Source of the DNA: an uncultured Acetatifactor sp.
Lineage (GTDB): Bacteria; Bacillota; Clostridia; Lachnospirales; Lachnospiraceae
Direction of reading: 5' to 3'
Assembly (NCBI GenBank): GCA_910586215.1
Contig: CAJUGH010000004.1
Coordinates: forward strand, 1 to 64,000
Length of the DNA stretch: 64,000 nucleotides
The position numbers and the translations under genes are program-made. Numbering within the stretch: the stretch's first letter is position 1; every line of letters starts with the position of its first letter. Positions 50,886 through 59,350 of this stretch are shown one piece after another. The notes under the pieces were generated by a model that was not told the DNA's origin, made no database searches, and worked only from the letters and a program-made list of their open reading frames with translations.

Positions 50886-51725
50886 TTATGCCCTCCGCTG
50901 CATGTTCTGTGCCATCCACTTCCAGCCACCTGCCAATTTCTCCCAGACACCAGCCTCATGCAGATCCATTAGGATGAGAAGCCCACAGGAAAGGCCACAC
51001 ACCACATCCAGGAAAGCCATACTCCCAGCCCCGGCAAACCGTATGCCCGCCACCAACGCCAAGGCCACCTGGGTCACCTGCCTTCTCCTTCCCACAGTCC
51101 CTGCCGCCTCCATGCCAAGCGCCAGGATAAGCAAGATACTACATATCCATCCTCCTGCATCTGCCATGGGTACCAGGCTGTGCAGGAAACCAATGCGGTG
51201 AAATGCCAGGAACAGCATCTGCGGCGCCCTCTGGCCCAGCCCGGTCATCTGCCCGTAAGTCGTTACCATCCAGATAACCGTCCCTGTCTGCACAGCCCCC
51301 ACTGTGAGAAAACAACATATATTGTAAACCGTCCTGATGAAGAAAATGCCTGTCCTGTCCACCCTGAGGCGCAACAGCGTCTCCCGGCTCCTGTGATCTG
51401 TTCCCCACCTTGTGAGAATCAAGATCCCATACACCGCCCCCCAGGCCAGCAGGAACCCTGGCAGAACCGTTATAGACAGTATGTCTTCCAGGCTATAGGA
51501 CAGGGTCATTGCCGAAATGTCCCCTCCCTGGACAACGGGCACGGCTTCCACCAAGGTATTCCCTTCCTGGATATCTGGCAAGGCCATTCTGGACAACAGG
51601 CCATAAAATATGGCACATTCTGCCAGGGTTACAACTGCCAGCACTGCCAGGATCTTATAAAAGCTTCCCCTTGCATCCAGCGCCCACAGGGACAGCCCGG
51701 GAAATCCTGGCTGCCCCTTTCCCAT
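50886..51725 (-). CDS. Polytopic membrane protein (ABC permease-like)
   Basis: A protein of 279 residues with about six hydrophobic segments (KILAVLAVVTLAECAIFYGL, ITVLPGFLLAWGAVYGILIL, IFFIRTVYNICCFLTVGAV, ICSILLILALGMEAAGTV). ATG 51725 follows GGGAGGAAAAGG. First membrane component after the regulator; together with the next gene it is the likely channel for the ATPase at 49529. Confidence 0.72.
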   Translation of the reverse strand: MGKGQPGFPGLSLWALDARGSFYKILAVLAVVTLAECAIFYGLLSRMALPDIQEGNTLVEAVPVVQGGDISAMTLSYSLEDILSITVLPGFLLAWGAVYGILILTRWGTDHRSRETLLRLRVDRTGIFFIRTVYNICCFLTVGAVQTGTVIWMVTTYGQMTGLGQRAPQMLFLAFHRIGFLHSLVPMADAGGWICSILLILALGMEAAGTVGRRRQVTQVALALVAGIRFAGAGSMAFLDVVCGLSCGLLILMDLHEAGVWEKLAGGWKWMAQNMQRRA

Positions 51726-52010
51726 CCTTTTCCTCCCACCTGGTACCCTGCCTGCGGAACTGTATCCTCTCCCTGTCATAGAATCCTTCCTTCCATGCTT
51801 ACTTTCCTTCTGTCTGCCTTAACTTTTTCCTTTGTCCCGGCTTCTTCCTTTTCCCTGGCTTCTCCCTTTTGCCTAGCCGCGCCTTTTTGCCTGGCTGCTC
51901 CCATTCCACCCCCGGCCTGCATAGCTTTCCCAATTCCAGCCCCGGATGCTCGGATTCCTGCCCTGACGTGCGGATCTCTCCTTATCCCTGCCCCGGCTTC
52001 CCGACTCCCC
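51726..52010. other. Low-complexity gap after the regulator
   Basis: 285 bp between the GntR gene and the first membrane protein. The minus strand has imperfect repeats coding in one frame for AARQKG-like units, with no ribosome site. I see no gene or promoter here. Confidence 0.4.
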
Positions 52011-52409
52011 TCATCTACTGCTGCCCTCTCTTCCATCCATCTCCCAGACATCCCCGGCCAGGGCTTCGGCCTCCTGTCTGGTGACACCCAGCTGCTTCAT
52101 GGCCTTCACCCAGGCTGCTGTCTCCCCCAGCAGCAATTCCTGACGGATACGTCCCCTCACTGCTTCCCCCACACTGGTATAACTCTTGGCACCAGAGCGG
52201 GATACCATGATGCCCTCTTCCTCCAGTATATGGTATGCCTTCTGTATAGTATTGGGGTTTACCCCCAGCAGCGCAGATAAGGCACGCCGGGATGGCACCT
52301 CCTCCCTGTCTCCTATGACACCGGAAGCTATTCCCTGCTTAATATATTGTATAATCTGCAAATAGACAGGACCATTATCCCCCAGCGCAAATCCTTCAAA
52401 TGATATCAT
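52011..52409 (-). CDS. YtrA-subfamily GntR regulator
   Basis: About 132 residues. The winged-helix reads GPVYLQIIQYIKQGIASGVI, EVPSRRALSALLGVNPNTIQ and KAYHILEEEGIMVSRSGAKSY, the GntR pattern. The short C-terminal region is the YtrA type. It represses or senses for the ABC operon that follows. The start at 52409 is preferred (weak GGGT before). Palindromic CCGTATTA sites overlap its promoter. Confidence 0.88.
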   Translation of the reverse strand: MISFEGFALGDNGPVYLQIIQYIKQGIASGVIGDREEVPSRRALSALLGVNPNTIQKAYHILEEEGIMVSRSGAKSYTSVGEAVRGRIRQELLLGETAAWVKAMKQLGVTRQEAEALAGDVWEMDGREGSSR

Positions 52410-52421
52410 CTTTATACCCAT

Positions 52422-52441
52422 CTGCGCGTTGCAACGCGCAG
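52422..52441. promoter_or_regulatory. Perfect 20-bp palindrome next to the regulator start
   Basis: CTGCGCGTTGCAACGCGCAG is a self-complementary 20-mer lying between the promoter and the start of the GntR gene. In RNA it would make a tight hairpin in front of the start codon. It may also be a protein-binding site. Confidence 0.55.
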
Positions 52442-52502
52442 TTAAACCAATAGTTGAATACGCATTTTATGCAACCTTCTGCCCGTGCGCTTCCTCTCCA
52501 AA

Positions 52503-52567
52503 CCGTATTATCCATGTCATACAGTTTCTTTAACCGTATTATATAACTAATACGGATTTATTGTCAA
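52503..52567 (-). promoter_or_regulatory. Promoter and operators of the YtrA-ABC operon
   Basis: On the minus strand TTGACA (52567-52562), 18 bp, TATAAT (52543-52538). CCGTATTA occurs at 52503-52510 and 52534-52541, and its inverse TAATACGG at 52548-52555, so one inverted pair straddles the -10 box. This suits autoregulation by the YtrA-type protein. Confidence 0.8.
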
Positions 52568-52852
52568 GTATGGAAAATCAAATAGTGGCAGTGGAAAAAG
52601 CACATGGAGAAGGGGCCTTGCAGGGAGGTTAAGGTTATATCATGCAATCCCACCATCTGCGCCCACGCCCTAAAACAGGTACAACATGGAGAAGAAAGCT
52701 TTTCCCACAGAGAAATGCCATGCAGGTTGTATTTCCCGCATGGCATTTTCTAAGTTCCGGCAGGGGCTTTCTTAACAGTCCTCGCACTATAGCACTGCGT
52801 TGTCCTATGATGCCGCATTCCCCAGCTTCAGTTTGATCCTCCGCACTTCAGA
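52568..52852. other. Intergenic region with a hairpin
   Basis: 285 bp between the ABC operon promoter and the small coiled-coil gene. AAATGCCATGC/GCATGGCATTT (about 52712-52750) pairs across 14 bases and may terminate transcripts. No gene is supported. Confidence 0.4.
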
Positions 52853-53107
52853 TTACAGCATATTCACCCGGAGTGTCAGCATCTCTTTTTCCGAGTCCAG
52901 GGTAAGTGCTTCATGAAGACTCCCGGACAGATCCAGGTGCCCTTCTCCTACCCTCTGTATATTCATGCGGATCTCATTTTCCAGGGTAAGCCGGATCTCT
53001 GTTACTTCCTCACCCAGTTTATCTGCTTTCTCATCCAAATCATTCACCTTCCCGTCCATCTGCACCATTTTAGCCAGGAGCAGATCCAGTTTATCGCTAT
53101 CTGTCAT
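52853..53107 (-). CDS. Small coiled-coil protein
   Basis: A protein of 84 residues starting MTDSDKLDLLLAKMVQMDGK. Heptads of hydrophobic residues (VNDLDEKADKLGEEVTEIRL) suggest a coiled coil. No membrane segment. AAGGGGGACAGCAT stands before the ATG. The function is unknown. Confidence 0.55.
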   Translation of the reverse strand: MTDSDKLDLLLAKMVQMDGKVNDLDEKADKLGEEVTEIRLTLENEIRMNIQRVGEGHLDLSGSLHEALTLDSEKEMLTLRVNML

Positions 53108-53133
53108 ATGCTGTCCCCCTTATGCCTTTTCCA

Positions 53134-53307
53134 TCATACGAACTGATTCTTCCCCGGATCATAATGATACCCTGCGGCTGCAAGCTTCTCCTCCAGTTCC
53201 TCCTGTACCAGGTCCAGATCCTCGCACAGATCCTCCAGACTGGAATAGAAATCCCGCAGCTTTAGGTTCACAAAGCCAAACAATATTACCGGATCCTTCG
53301 GTACCAT
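53134..53307 (-). CDS. DUF4250-family protein
   Basis: A protein of 57 residues: MVPKDPVILFGFVNLKLRDF, then YSSLEDLCEDLDLVQEELEE and AGYHYDPGKNQFV. This matches small DUF4250 proteins of Firmicutes and Bacteroides. AAGGAGGTCTGT precedes the ATG; the upstream frame lacks a ribosome site. The function is unknown. Confidence 0.85.
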   Translation of the reverse strand: MVPKDPVILFGFVNLKLRDFYSSLEDLCEDLDLVQEELEEKLAAAGYHYDPGKNQFV

Positions 53308-53437
53308 ACAGACCTCCTTCCCGCCCGCGGTGCCGCCTCCTACGCCCCGCAAAGGTTCCTCGCTTACGGCTAATGGCTTTGCATTCCTCCTCTGCCTTAG
53401 ACAGGATGCACCCTTCAACCCAGCCAAGCCAGCTACA

Positions 53438-54388
53438 TCACACAGGTGCAGACACGATCAGTTCCATGTTCCCTTCCAGTTCCACTTTCCCGTATCCGGC
53501 AGGCAGCAGCATGTGGGCACCTTTTTCCACAGCCCTGCCATCCAGGGTACCACTGCCCTCCAGCACACTGAGGATTAGGAACGGATACTCCTGTTCAAAG
53601 GAAACCGCACCTTCAAGATCCAGTTTCCAGACCTTATAATATTTGCTCTCCACCAGCAGGTTCAAGGTATTCCCTGGCAGTCCGTCCGTGTGGGACAGGG
53701 CCTTCTTGTCTGCCTCATCCGGCACATTGATCACATTGATGCTCTGCTGCACATGTAACTGACGGGGCTTGCCATCCACCAGCCTTCCGTAGTCATAGAC
53801 CCGGTAAGTGATATCGCTGTTCTGCTGGGTTTCCAGGATCAGGAATCCGCCCTTGATGGCGTGAACTGTCCCGGGATCAATCTGCAGGAAATCCCCCTTC
53901 TTCACCGGCACCTCCCGAATCAGTTCCCCGTACTTGTCTGCGGCCACCATATCCGCCAGTTCCTGTCTGGTCTTGGCATGGTGGCCGATGACCAGGGTGG
54001 CGTTCTCCGGGCAGTCCATCACATACCAGCATTCTGTCTTGCCAAAGGGACATCCCTCGTGCTCCCTGGCGTAGGCATCATCGGGATGCACCTGGATACT
54101 CAAATTTTCCCTGGCATCAATGATCTTCACCAGCAGCGGGAATTCCTCTGCACTGATATTCCCGAACAGTTCCCTGTGCTCCGCATAGAGCTTTGACAGA
54201 TGCCACCCGGCATACGTACCTTCCGTCACCACACAGTCCCCATGGGGATGGGCGCTGACTGCCCAGCATTCCCCGATATGTTCGCCCTCTGACCGATAGG
54301 GGAATTCCGTCACCAGGCGCCTGCCTCCCCATACGATCTCCTTCAAGACCGGTTCCACAAAAAGGATCTCCCTGCTTCTATTTTCCAT
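53438..54388 (-). CDS. manA: Mannose-6-phosphate isomerase, class I
   Basis: A zinc-dependent enzyme converting mannose-6-P and fructose-6-P, 316 residues. The cupin metal site is in LSIQVHPDDAYA and KTECWYVMDC. LQIDPGTVHAIKGGFLILE and TYRVYDYGR follow as the active-site segments. Short form of the family. It stands alone between a DUF4250 gene and a decayed hydrolase. Confidence 0.92.
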   Translation of the reverse strand: MENRSREILFVEPVLKEIVWGGRRLVTEFPYRSEGEHIGECWAVSAHPHGDCVVTEGTYAGWHLSKLYAEHRELFGNISAEEFPLLVKIIDARENLSIQVHPDDAYAREHEGCPFGKTECWYVMDCPENATLVIGHHAKTRQELADMVAADKYGELIREVPVKKGDFLQIDPGTVHAIKGGFLILETQQNSDITYRVYDYGRLVDGKPRQLHVQQSINVINVPDEADKKALSHTDGLPGNTLNLLVESKYYKVWKLDLEGAVSFEQEYPFLILSVLEGSGTLDGRAVEKGAHMLLPAGYGKVELEGNMELIVSAPV

Positions 54389-54534
54389 AACGCACTCTCC
54401 GTTCCCAGGAGCTATCTGAAAAAGCTGCTGTACATGGTGTCAGACTGCTTTCCCGCAATCCCCTGTTTGATACTCCTATTATAGCCTGACTTCCCGGACA
54501 AGTCCAGTGCTCCATTTACCAAATCACGGCTCAA

Positions 54535-55130
54535 TAGATTATCGGTCACGGCAGATCAACAAAGGTGTGGAAAGGTGACGCCATATGCAAAATATCACTA
54601 TGGAAAGGAAGGATCCTAAAAACAGAAAAAATAGAAAAGGTACATATTGCAGGGATTTCATTGGGGGCTATATTAATGCAAGACTTTGCTAACCAGTATC
54701 CAGAAGCCGTGCAATCACTTGCATGCTTCGGCGGTTATGATATAAACAATTTTACAGGCAAAATGCAGAGAAAAAATAGCGCATCACAGCTACTTATGAT
54801 GTTTAAAGCCCTATTATCAGTCAAATGGTTTGCAAAGTCAAATAAAAAATATCGGCATATACTTTGCAGGCTCAAAAAGCTTTTTATGAGATGAATATTC
54901 TGTTTCCCAAAAAATCGTTTATGTATTTTGCTTCTTTGAAAAGCATGGTAAATGTTCGGCAAGTAAAGCCAAGAAAATATCTTTTGCTCATTGGTTGTGG
55001 AAATCATGATATTCCCATGGAACTATCAGCTGTAGAAATGTGGAAGAAAAATGAGTTGGAATGTGGTGTGATCATTTTTGAGGATGAAATTGAAAATTTT
55101 TGAAGACAGATATAGCAAATTCCGAGACGA
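54535..55130 (+). pseudogene. Decayed alpha/beta hydrolase
   Basis: IGHGRS, then HIAGISLGAILMQDFANQYP (nucleophile-elbow GxSxG), then a frame change, and LLLIGCGNHDIPMELSAVEM and VEMWKKNELECGVIIFEDE, which are the last parts of the fold. The frames are broken by shifts and stops near 54,885 and 55,100. It is AT-rich compared with its neighbours. Confidence 0.75.
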
Positions 55131-55199
55131 GCCTTCAACCCTGATCATTATCATAAAAGATCTGAATTTACAGACTTTTCTTCACACACTTAGGAAGGA

Positions 55200-55230
55200 C
55201 GGTACAGCCCTTGTAATCGGGGCTATACCG
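55200..55230 (-). terminator. Hairpin after clpB
   Basis: CGGTACAGCCC and GGGCTATACCG pair with an 9-base loop and one central mismatch. It is 50 bp past the clpB stop. The minus-strand run after it is TCCTTCC, so it is a weak terminator at best. Confidence 0.45.
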
Positions 55231-55280
55231 CCTAATCTACAATTACTTCCTTGTCACCGCAAGCCTTGTACTTTGCAAGC

Positions 55281-57878
55281 TTAGATTTTCTTTTCACCTT
55301 TCACCCCGGCCACCATACTCCCGTCCCGCAGGTCAATCAGCACCGTATCTCCCGCCCTGGTCTTATCTTCCAGGATCAGCCTTGCCGTCAGCGTCTCCAC
55401 ATATTTCTGGATATAGCGCTTCAAGGGTCTTGCACCATACACCGGGTCATAAGCATTGTCCACCACATGACTTACCGCTTCCGGGGTCAGTTCAATGGAC
55501 AGGTCCCTGTCTGCCAGGCGGCGGTTCAGGTCTGCCACAATCAGATCCACAATGCCACCCATGTTCTCCCGGGTCAGGGGCTTGAACAGGATGGTCTCAT
55601 CCAGGCGGTTCAAGAACTCCGGCCTAAAATGGGACCGCAGGGACTCCATCACTGCCCTCTCTGTGTCCTCCCTGATGTTCCCCTCCCCGTCTATGCCTTC
55701 CAGCAGGAAGCTGGCGCCGATATTGGAGGTCATGATCAGGATGGTATTCTTGAAGTCCACCGTCCGGCCCTGGGAATCCGTGATCCGGCCATCATCCAGC
55801 ACCTGCAGGAGCACGTTGAACACATCCGGATGGGCTTTCTCGATCTCATCGAACAGCACCACGCTGTAAGGCTTCCTGCGCACTGCCTCAGTAAGCTGGC
55901 CCCCCTCCTCATATCCCACATATCCGGGAGGCGCCCCGATGAGCCTGGACACAGAATATTTCTCCATGTACTCGCTCATGTCGATTCGCACCATATTATT
56001 CTCATCGTCAAAGAGGGATGCCGCCAGGGCTTTGGCCAGTTCCGTCTTGCCCACGCCGGTAGGCCCCAGGAACAGGAAGGAACCAATGGGCTTGGAGGGA
56101 TCCTTGATCCCCGCCTTGGAGCGGATGATAGACTCTGTGACCTTGGTGACTCCTTCGTCCTGACCCACCACCCTCTTGTGCAGTTCCTGGTCCAGGTGCA
56201 GGGTCTTGTTGCGCTCACTCTCTGTAAGCTTAGTCACAGGGATCCCCGTCCACCGGGAGATGATCTTCGCAATCTCCTCCTCGGAAACCTTCTCCCGCAC
56301 CAGGGATAGCTTGGAAGCATTGATCGTTTCTTCCTCCTGCTCCAACTGTTTGCGCAGGGCGGGCAGCCTGCCATAACTCAGTTCTGCCGCCTTCTCCAGG
56401 TTGCCCTCCCTCTGGGCGATCTGGATCTCATTATTCATTGCGTCAATCTCTTCCCGCAGTTTCGACAGTTTCTCCACAGAAGTCTTCTCATTGTCCCACT
56501 GGGCCTTTCGTCCGGCGAACTCCTCCTTCCGTTCTGCCAGTTCCCTCTGCAGTTCCTCCAGGCGGTCCTGGCTCAGCCGGTCTTCCTCCTTTTTCAAGGC
56601 AGCTTCCTCGATCTCCATCTGCATGATCCGGCGCTGCAGTTCGTCCAGTTCCGTGGGCATACTGTCTAACTCCGTTTTGATCAAGGCACAGGCCTCATCT
56701 ACCAGGTCAATGGCCTTGTCCGGCAGGAAACGGTCTGAGATATAGCGGTGGGACAGCACGGCAGCGCTGACCAGGGCATTGTCCATGATCTTCACGCCGT
56801 GGTAGACCTCATAGCGCTCCTTCAGCCCCCGCAGGATGGAGATGGTATCCTCCACTGTAGGCTCCTCCACCATCACCGGCTGGAACCGTCTCTCCAGGGC
56901 AGAATCCTTCTCAATATACTGCCTGTATTCATCCAGGGTGGTAGCGCCGATACAGTGCAGTTCCCCCCTGGCCAGCATGGGTTTCAGCATATTGCCTGCA
57001 TCCAGGGCGCCATCTGTCTTGCCTGCCCCCACAATGGTGTGCAGTTCATCAATGAAAAGGATGATCTGGCCGTCACTGTTCTTCACATCGTCCAGTACAG
57101 CCTTCAGCCTTTCCTCAAATTCTCCCCTGTACTTGGCACCTGCCACCAGGGCACCCATATCCAGGGCAAATATCTTCTTGTCCTTCAAGTTCTGAGGCAC
57201 ATCCCCCCGGACGATTCGTTGTGCCAGCCCTTCCACCACGGCAGTCTTGCCCACGCCCGGCTCCCCGATGAGCACCGGGTTGTTCTTGGTCTTCCGGGAA
57301 AGGATCCGGATAATGTTGCGGATCTCGCTGTCCCTGCCAATCACCGGATCCAGCTTCTGGTTCCTGGCCTTCTCCACCAGTTCCTGACCATACTTCTCCA
57401 GGGTGTCATAGGTGGCCTCCGGATTGTCGCTGGTGACCCGCTGGTTCCCCCGGACTGTGGACAGTGCCTGGAGGAAACGCTCCCTGGTGATGCCGTACTC
57501 CTTCCAGATCTGGGCAATCTCCCGGTTGGGATTCTTCACCATGGCCAGGAAGAGATGCTCCACAGATACATACTCATCCCCCAGCTGCTTTGCCTCATCT
57601 TCAGCGCCAATCAGCACCTTGTTCAGATCCGGCCCCACATGCATCTGTCCACCCTGGACTTTCACCCGCTTCTCCACAGCCTGTCTGGCCCGGTCCACGA
57701 AGTGCTCCTTCTGGATCTCCATCTTCTCCACCAGTTTCAGGATTAGGCTGTCCTCTATGGTCAGGAGACTGTATAACAGATGCTCCTGCTCAATCTCCTG
57801 GTTGCCGTACTCATAAGCCAATTTTTCGCTGCCCTCCACGGCCTGCATGGATTTCTGTGTAAATTTCTGGATATTCAT
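55281..57878 (-). CDS. clpB: ClpB protein disaggregase
   Basis: A protein of 865 residues. N-domain at 1-145, first AAA module with GEPGVGKTAVVEGL, middle coiled-coil (LDELQRRIMQMEIEEAALKK and following), second AAA module with LGPTGVGKTELAKAL, and the IGAPPGYVGYEEGGQLTE motif. It works with DnaK to rescue aggregated proteins. CGGCGGAGAAT precedes the ATG. Nothing unusual was seen. Confidence 0.97.
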   Translation of the reverse strand: MNIQKFTQKSMQAVEGSEKLAYEYGNQEIEQEHLLYSLLTIEDSLILKLVEKMEIQKEHFVDRARQAVEKRVKVQGGQMHVGPDLNKVLIGAEDEAKQLGDEYVSVEHLFLAMVKNPNREIAQIWKEYGITRERFLQALSTVRGNQRVTSDNPEATYDTLEKYGQELVEKARNQKLDPVIGRDSEIRNIIRILSRKTKNNPVLIGEPGVGKTAVVEGLAQRIVRGDVPQNLKDKKIFALDMGALVAGAKYRGEFEERLKAVLDDVKNSDGQIILFIDELHTIVGAGKTDGALDAGNMLKPMLARGELHCIGATTLDEYRQYIEKDSALERRFQPVMVEEPTVEDTISILRGLKERYEVYHGVKIMDNALVSAAVLSHRYISDRFLPDKAIDLVDEACALIKTELDSMPTELDELQRRIMQMEIEEAALKKEEDRLSQDRLEELQRELAERKEEFAGRKAQWDNEKTSVEKLSKLREEIDAMNNEIQIAQREGNLEKAAELSYGRLPALRKQLEQEEETINASKLSLVREKVSEEEIAKIISRWTGIPVTKLTESERNKTLHLDQELHKRVVGQDEGVTKVTESIIRSKAGIKDPSKPIGSFLFLGPTGVGKTELAKALAASLFDDENNMVRIDMSEYMEKYSVSRLIGAPPGYVGYEEGGQLTEAVRRKPYSVVLFDEIEKAHPDVFNVLLQVLDDGRITDSQGRTVDFKNTILIMTSNIGASFLLEGIDGEGNIREDTERAVMESLRSHFRPEFLNRLDETILFKPLTRENMGGIVDLIVADLNRRLADRDLSIELTPEAVSHVVDNAYDPVYGARPLKRYIQKYVETLTARLILEDKTRAGDTVLIDLRDGSMVAGVKGEKKI

Positions 57879-58071
57879 ATTCTCCGCCGCCTCCTTCTTC
57901 CTCTATCCCTATATCTTCCATTTTTTAAATGCAGTCAAACAAATACCTTCTCATTTGTTCTATCTGTAATATAACACGCTTTTTCCAAAAATCAATAAAA
58001 AAAATATAAAGTTTTACACATATTTTTAATTGCCAACCGCCTGTTCAGCCCCACACCAGCGCTTCCCGTCT
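57879..58071 (-). other. clpB upstream region
   Basis: 193 bp, A/T-rich. A weak promoter (TTGATT, 16 bp, TATATT) points at clpB. An AGTCAAACAAATACC stretch resembles half of a heat-shock CtsR site, not conclusive. Confidence 0.35.
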
Positions 58072-58674
58072 TCACGCCTCCTTATCCCTGCGCTTACGGA
58101 CTGTCTGGCTCCCCGCCATGACTTCCTGGTACCGGAAACACTCTTCTACATGGTCATTGACAATCCCACAGGCCTGTAAATGGGAATATACCGTAACGGA
58201 ACCAAGGTATTTGAATCCTCTTTTCTTCAGATCCCTGCTCACCGCATCGGAAAGCCCGTTCCTTGCCGGAACCCCGCCCTTCTGATGTCTCATATACAAG
58301 ATCGTCTTCCCTTTTGAAAATCCCCATAAATAGTTATTGAATGTACCAAACTCTTCCCGGATCTTCATAAAACACCTTGCATTATGGATGACCGCCTCTA
58401 TCTTCCTCCGTGACTTTATCATCCCTTCCGTTTCCATGATCCTCTGGATATCCGCTTCCGTATAACCCGCCACCTTCTGATAATCAAACCCATCAAAGCA
58501 CTCCCGGAATATCTCCCTTTTCTGTATCATCATATTCCAGTTCAAGCCGCACTGCATAGCCTCCATCATCAGAAATTCAAACTGTTTCCTGTCATCATGC
58601 AGAGGAACACCCCATTCCTCATCATGGTATTGTATCATTTTTTCATTACACAGGCACCATGCACACCGCTCCAT
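58072..58674 (-). CDS. tag: DNA-3-methyladenine glycosylase I
   Basis: A base-excision repair enzyme of 200 residues that removes alkylated adenine. MERCAWCLCNEKMIQYHDEE and WGVPLHDDRKQFEFLMMEAM match the Tag start. LNWNMMIQKREIFRECF and KKRGFKYLGSVTVYSHLQACG, with CGIVNDHVEEC, are the conserved core including zinc ligands. Confidence 0.95.
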   Translation of the reverse strand: MERCAWCLCNEKMIQYHDEEWGVPLHDDRKQFEFLMMEAMQCGLNWNMMIQKREIFRECFDGFDYQKVAGYTEADIQRIMETEGMIKSRRKIEAVIHNARCFMKIREEFGTFNNYLWGFSKGKTILYMRHQKGGVPARNGLSDAVSRDLKKRGFKYLGSVTVYSHLQACGIVNDHVEECFRYQEVMAGSQTVRKRRDKEA

Positions 58675-58725
58675 ATCCAGTCCTCCCGCCGCACACTGGT
58701 AGACCAGCCACCATTTACTCCGCCG

Positions 58726-58983
58726 TCACTTCTTCAGAAAATCGTTAAATTCTTTCAATTCCCTTTTCCTGCTCTCCGGCAGGCAATTGAACTCCAAATT
58801 GCTAACCGCTCCCTCCAATACATACAGATGTACCAGACAGATATTCGGATATCTTGCTTTCAATCTTAGAAAAGCCTGTTCAGCACCCAGATGAGCCAGC
58901 TCCTCCATTGAACCAATCCCCACAGAATCCAGTTTCTTCGCCATCTCCTTACCTATGTTCATCATTGATGTTAATTCTGTCAT
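58726..58983 (-). CDS. TfoX C-terminal-domain-like protein
   Basis: A protein of 85 residues: MNIGKEMAKKLDSVGIGSME, ELAHLGAEQAFLRLKARYPN, then VLEGAVSNLEFNCLPESRKR. This matches the helix-hairpin-helix TfoX_C domain alone. AGGAGGAAGGC lies before the ATG at 58983. A role in competence, as in Gram-negative TfoX, is not expected; the function here is unknown. Confidence 0.82.
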   Translation of the reverse strand: MTELTSMMNIGKEMAKKLDSVGIGSMEELAHLGAEQAFLRLKARYPNICLVHLYVLEGAVSNLEFNCLPESRKRELKEFNDFLKK

Positions 58984-59027
58984 GCCTTCCTCCTGTATTG
59001 TGCCCATATACTCCCCACTTACCGCTG

Positions 59028-59076
59028 TCAGAGGGATTTTTTCTGTTACCCATCATAACAGAAAAAATCCCTCTGA
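59028..59076. repeat. 21-bp perfect inverted repeat
   Basis: Left arm 59028-59048, right arm 59056-59076, perfectly complementary over 21 bp with the 7-base loop CCCATCA. Long T and A runs lie inside the arms. It is upstream of the tfoX-like gene on its 5' side and may be a terminator or remains of a small mobile element. Confidence 0.65.
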
Positions 59077-59180
59077 TCAATCGTTCGTCACCCAAAGAAC
59101 ACGTGAAAACACCTGGCTGCAGTATCAAGTGAACAGTAACCTTCCGGCTCCACTTTGACAAACAGGAAATGTAAAATATA

Positions 59181-59209
59181 TTTCATTTTAGGAAAAATGG
59201 GTATATAAT
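59181..59209 (+). promoter_or_regulatory. Promoter for the lipase-like hydrolase
   Basis: GGTATATAAT gives an extended -10 (TATAAT 59204-59209), with a weak TTTCAT (59181-59186) in the -35 place. The gene begins about 140 bp downstream. Confidence 0.5.
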
Positions 59210-59350
59210 ATTGCTAAATTCAGTCCTGGAAAGGAGAAGCCAGACCTATTGCCTTACTTATTCTAACAACTTAAGCAACAAGATGGATAATTCCTTACTG
59301 GCTGTAAGGGGTATTAACCATAAATACATTGTAGTAGAAAGGATATGGAT

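Noticed and set aside
51776..52087. 103-residue frame with AARQKG repeats
   Set aside because: Overlaps the GntR end out of frame, no ribosome site, low-complexity composition.
51180..52280. 366-residue plus-strand frame rich in Pro, His and Cys
   Set aside because: It is antisense to the permease-like genes and the GntR gene. The composition is typical of a shadow.
55255..55295. CTTAGATTTTC and GTACTTT near the clpB end, resembling the RNA element
   Set aside because: The stems do not pair and part of it is clpB coding sequence. Chance similarity outside the ICE.
55251..56309. 352-residue plus-strand frame
   Set aside because: Antisense to clpB, no ribosome site, His/Gln-rich shadow.
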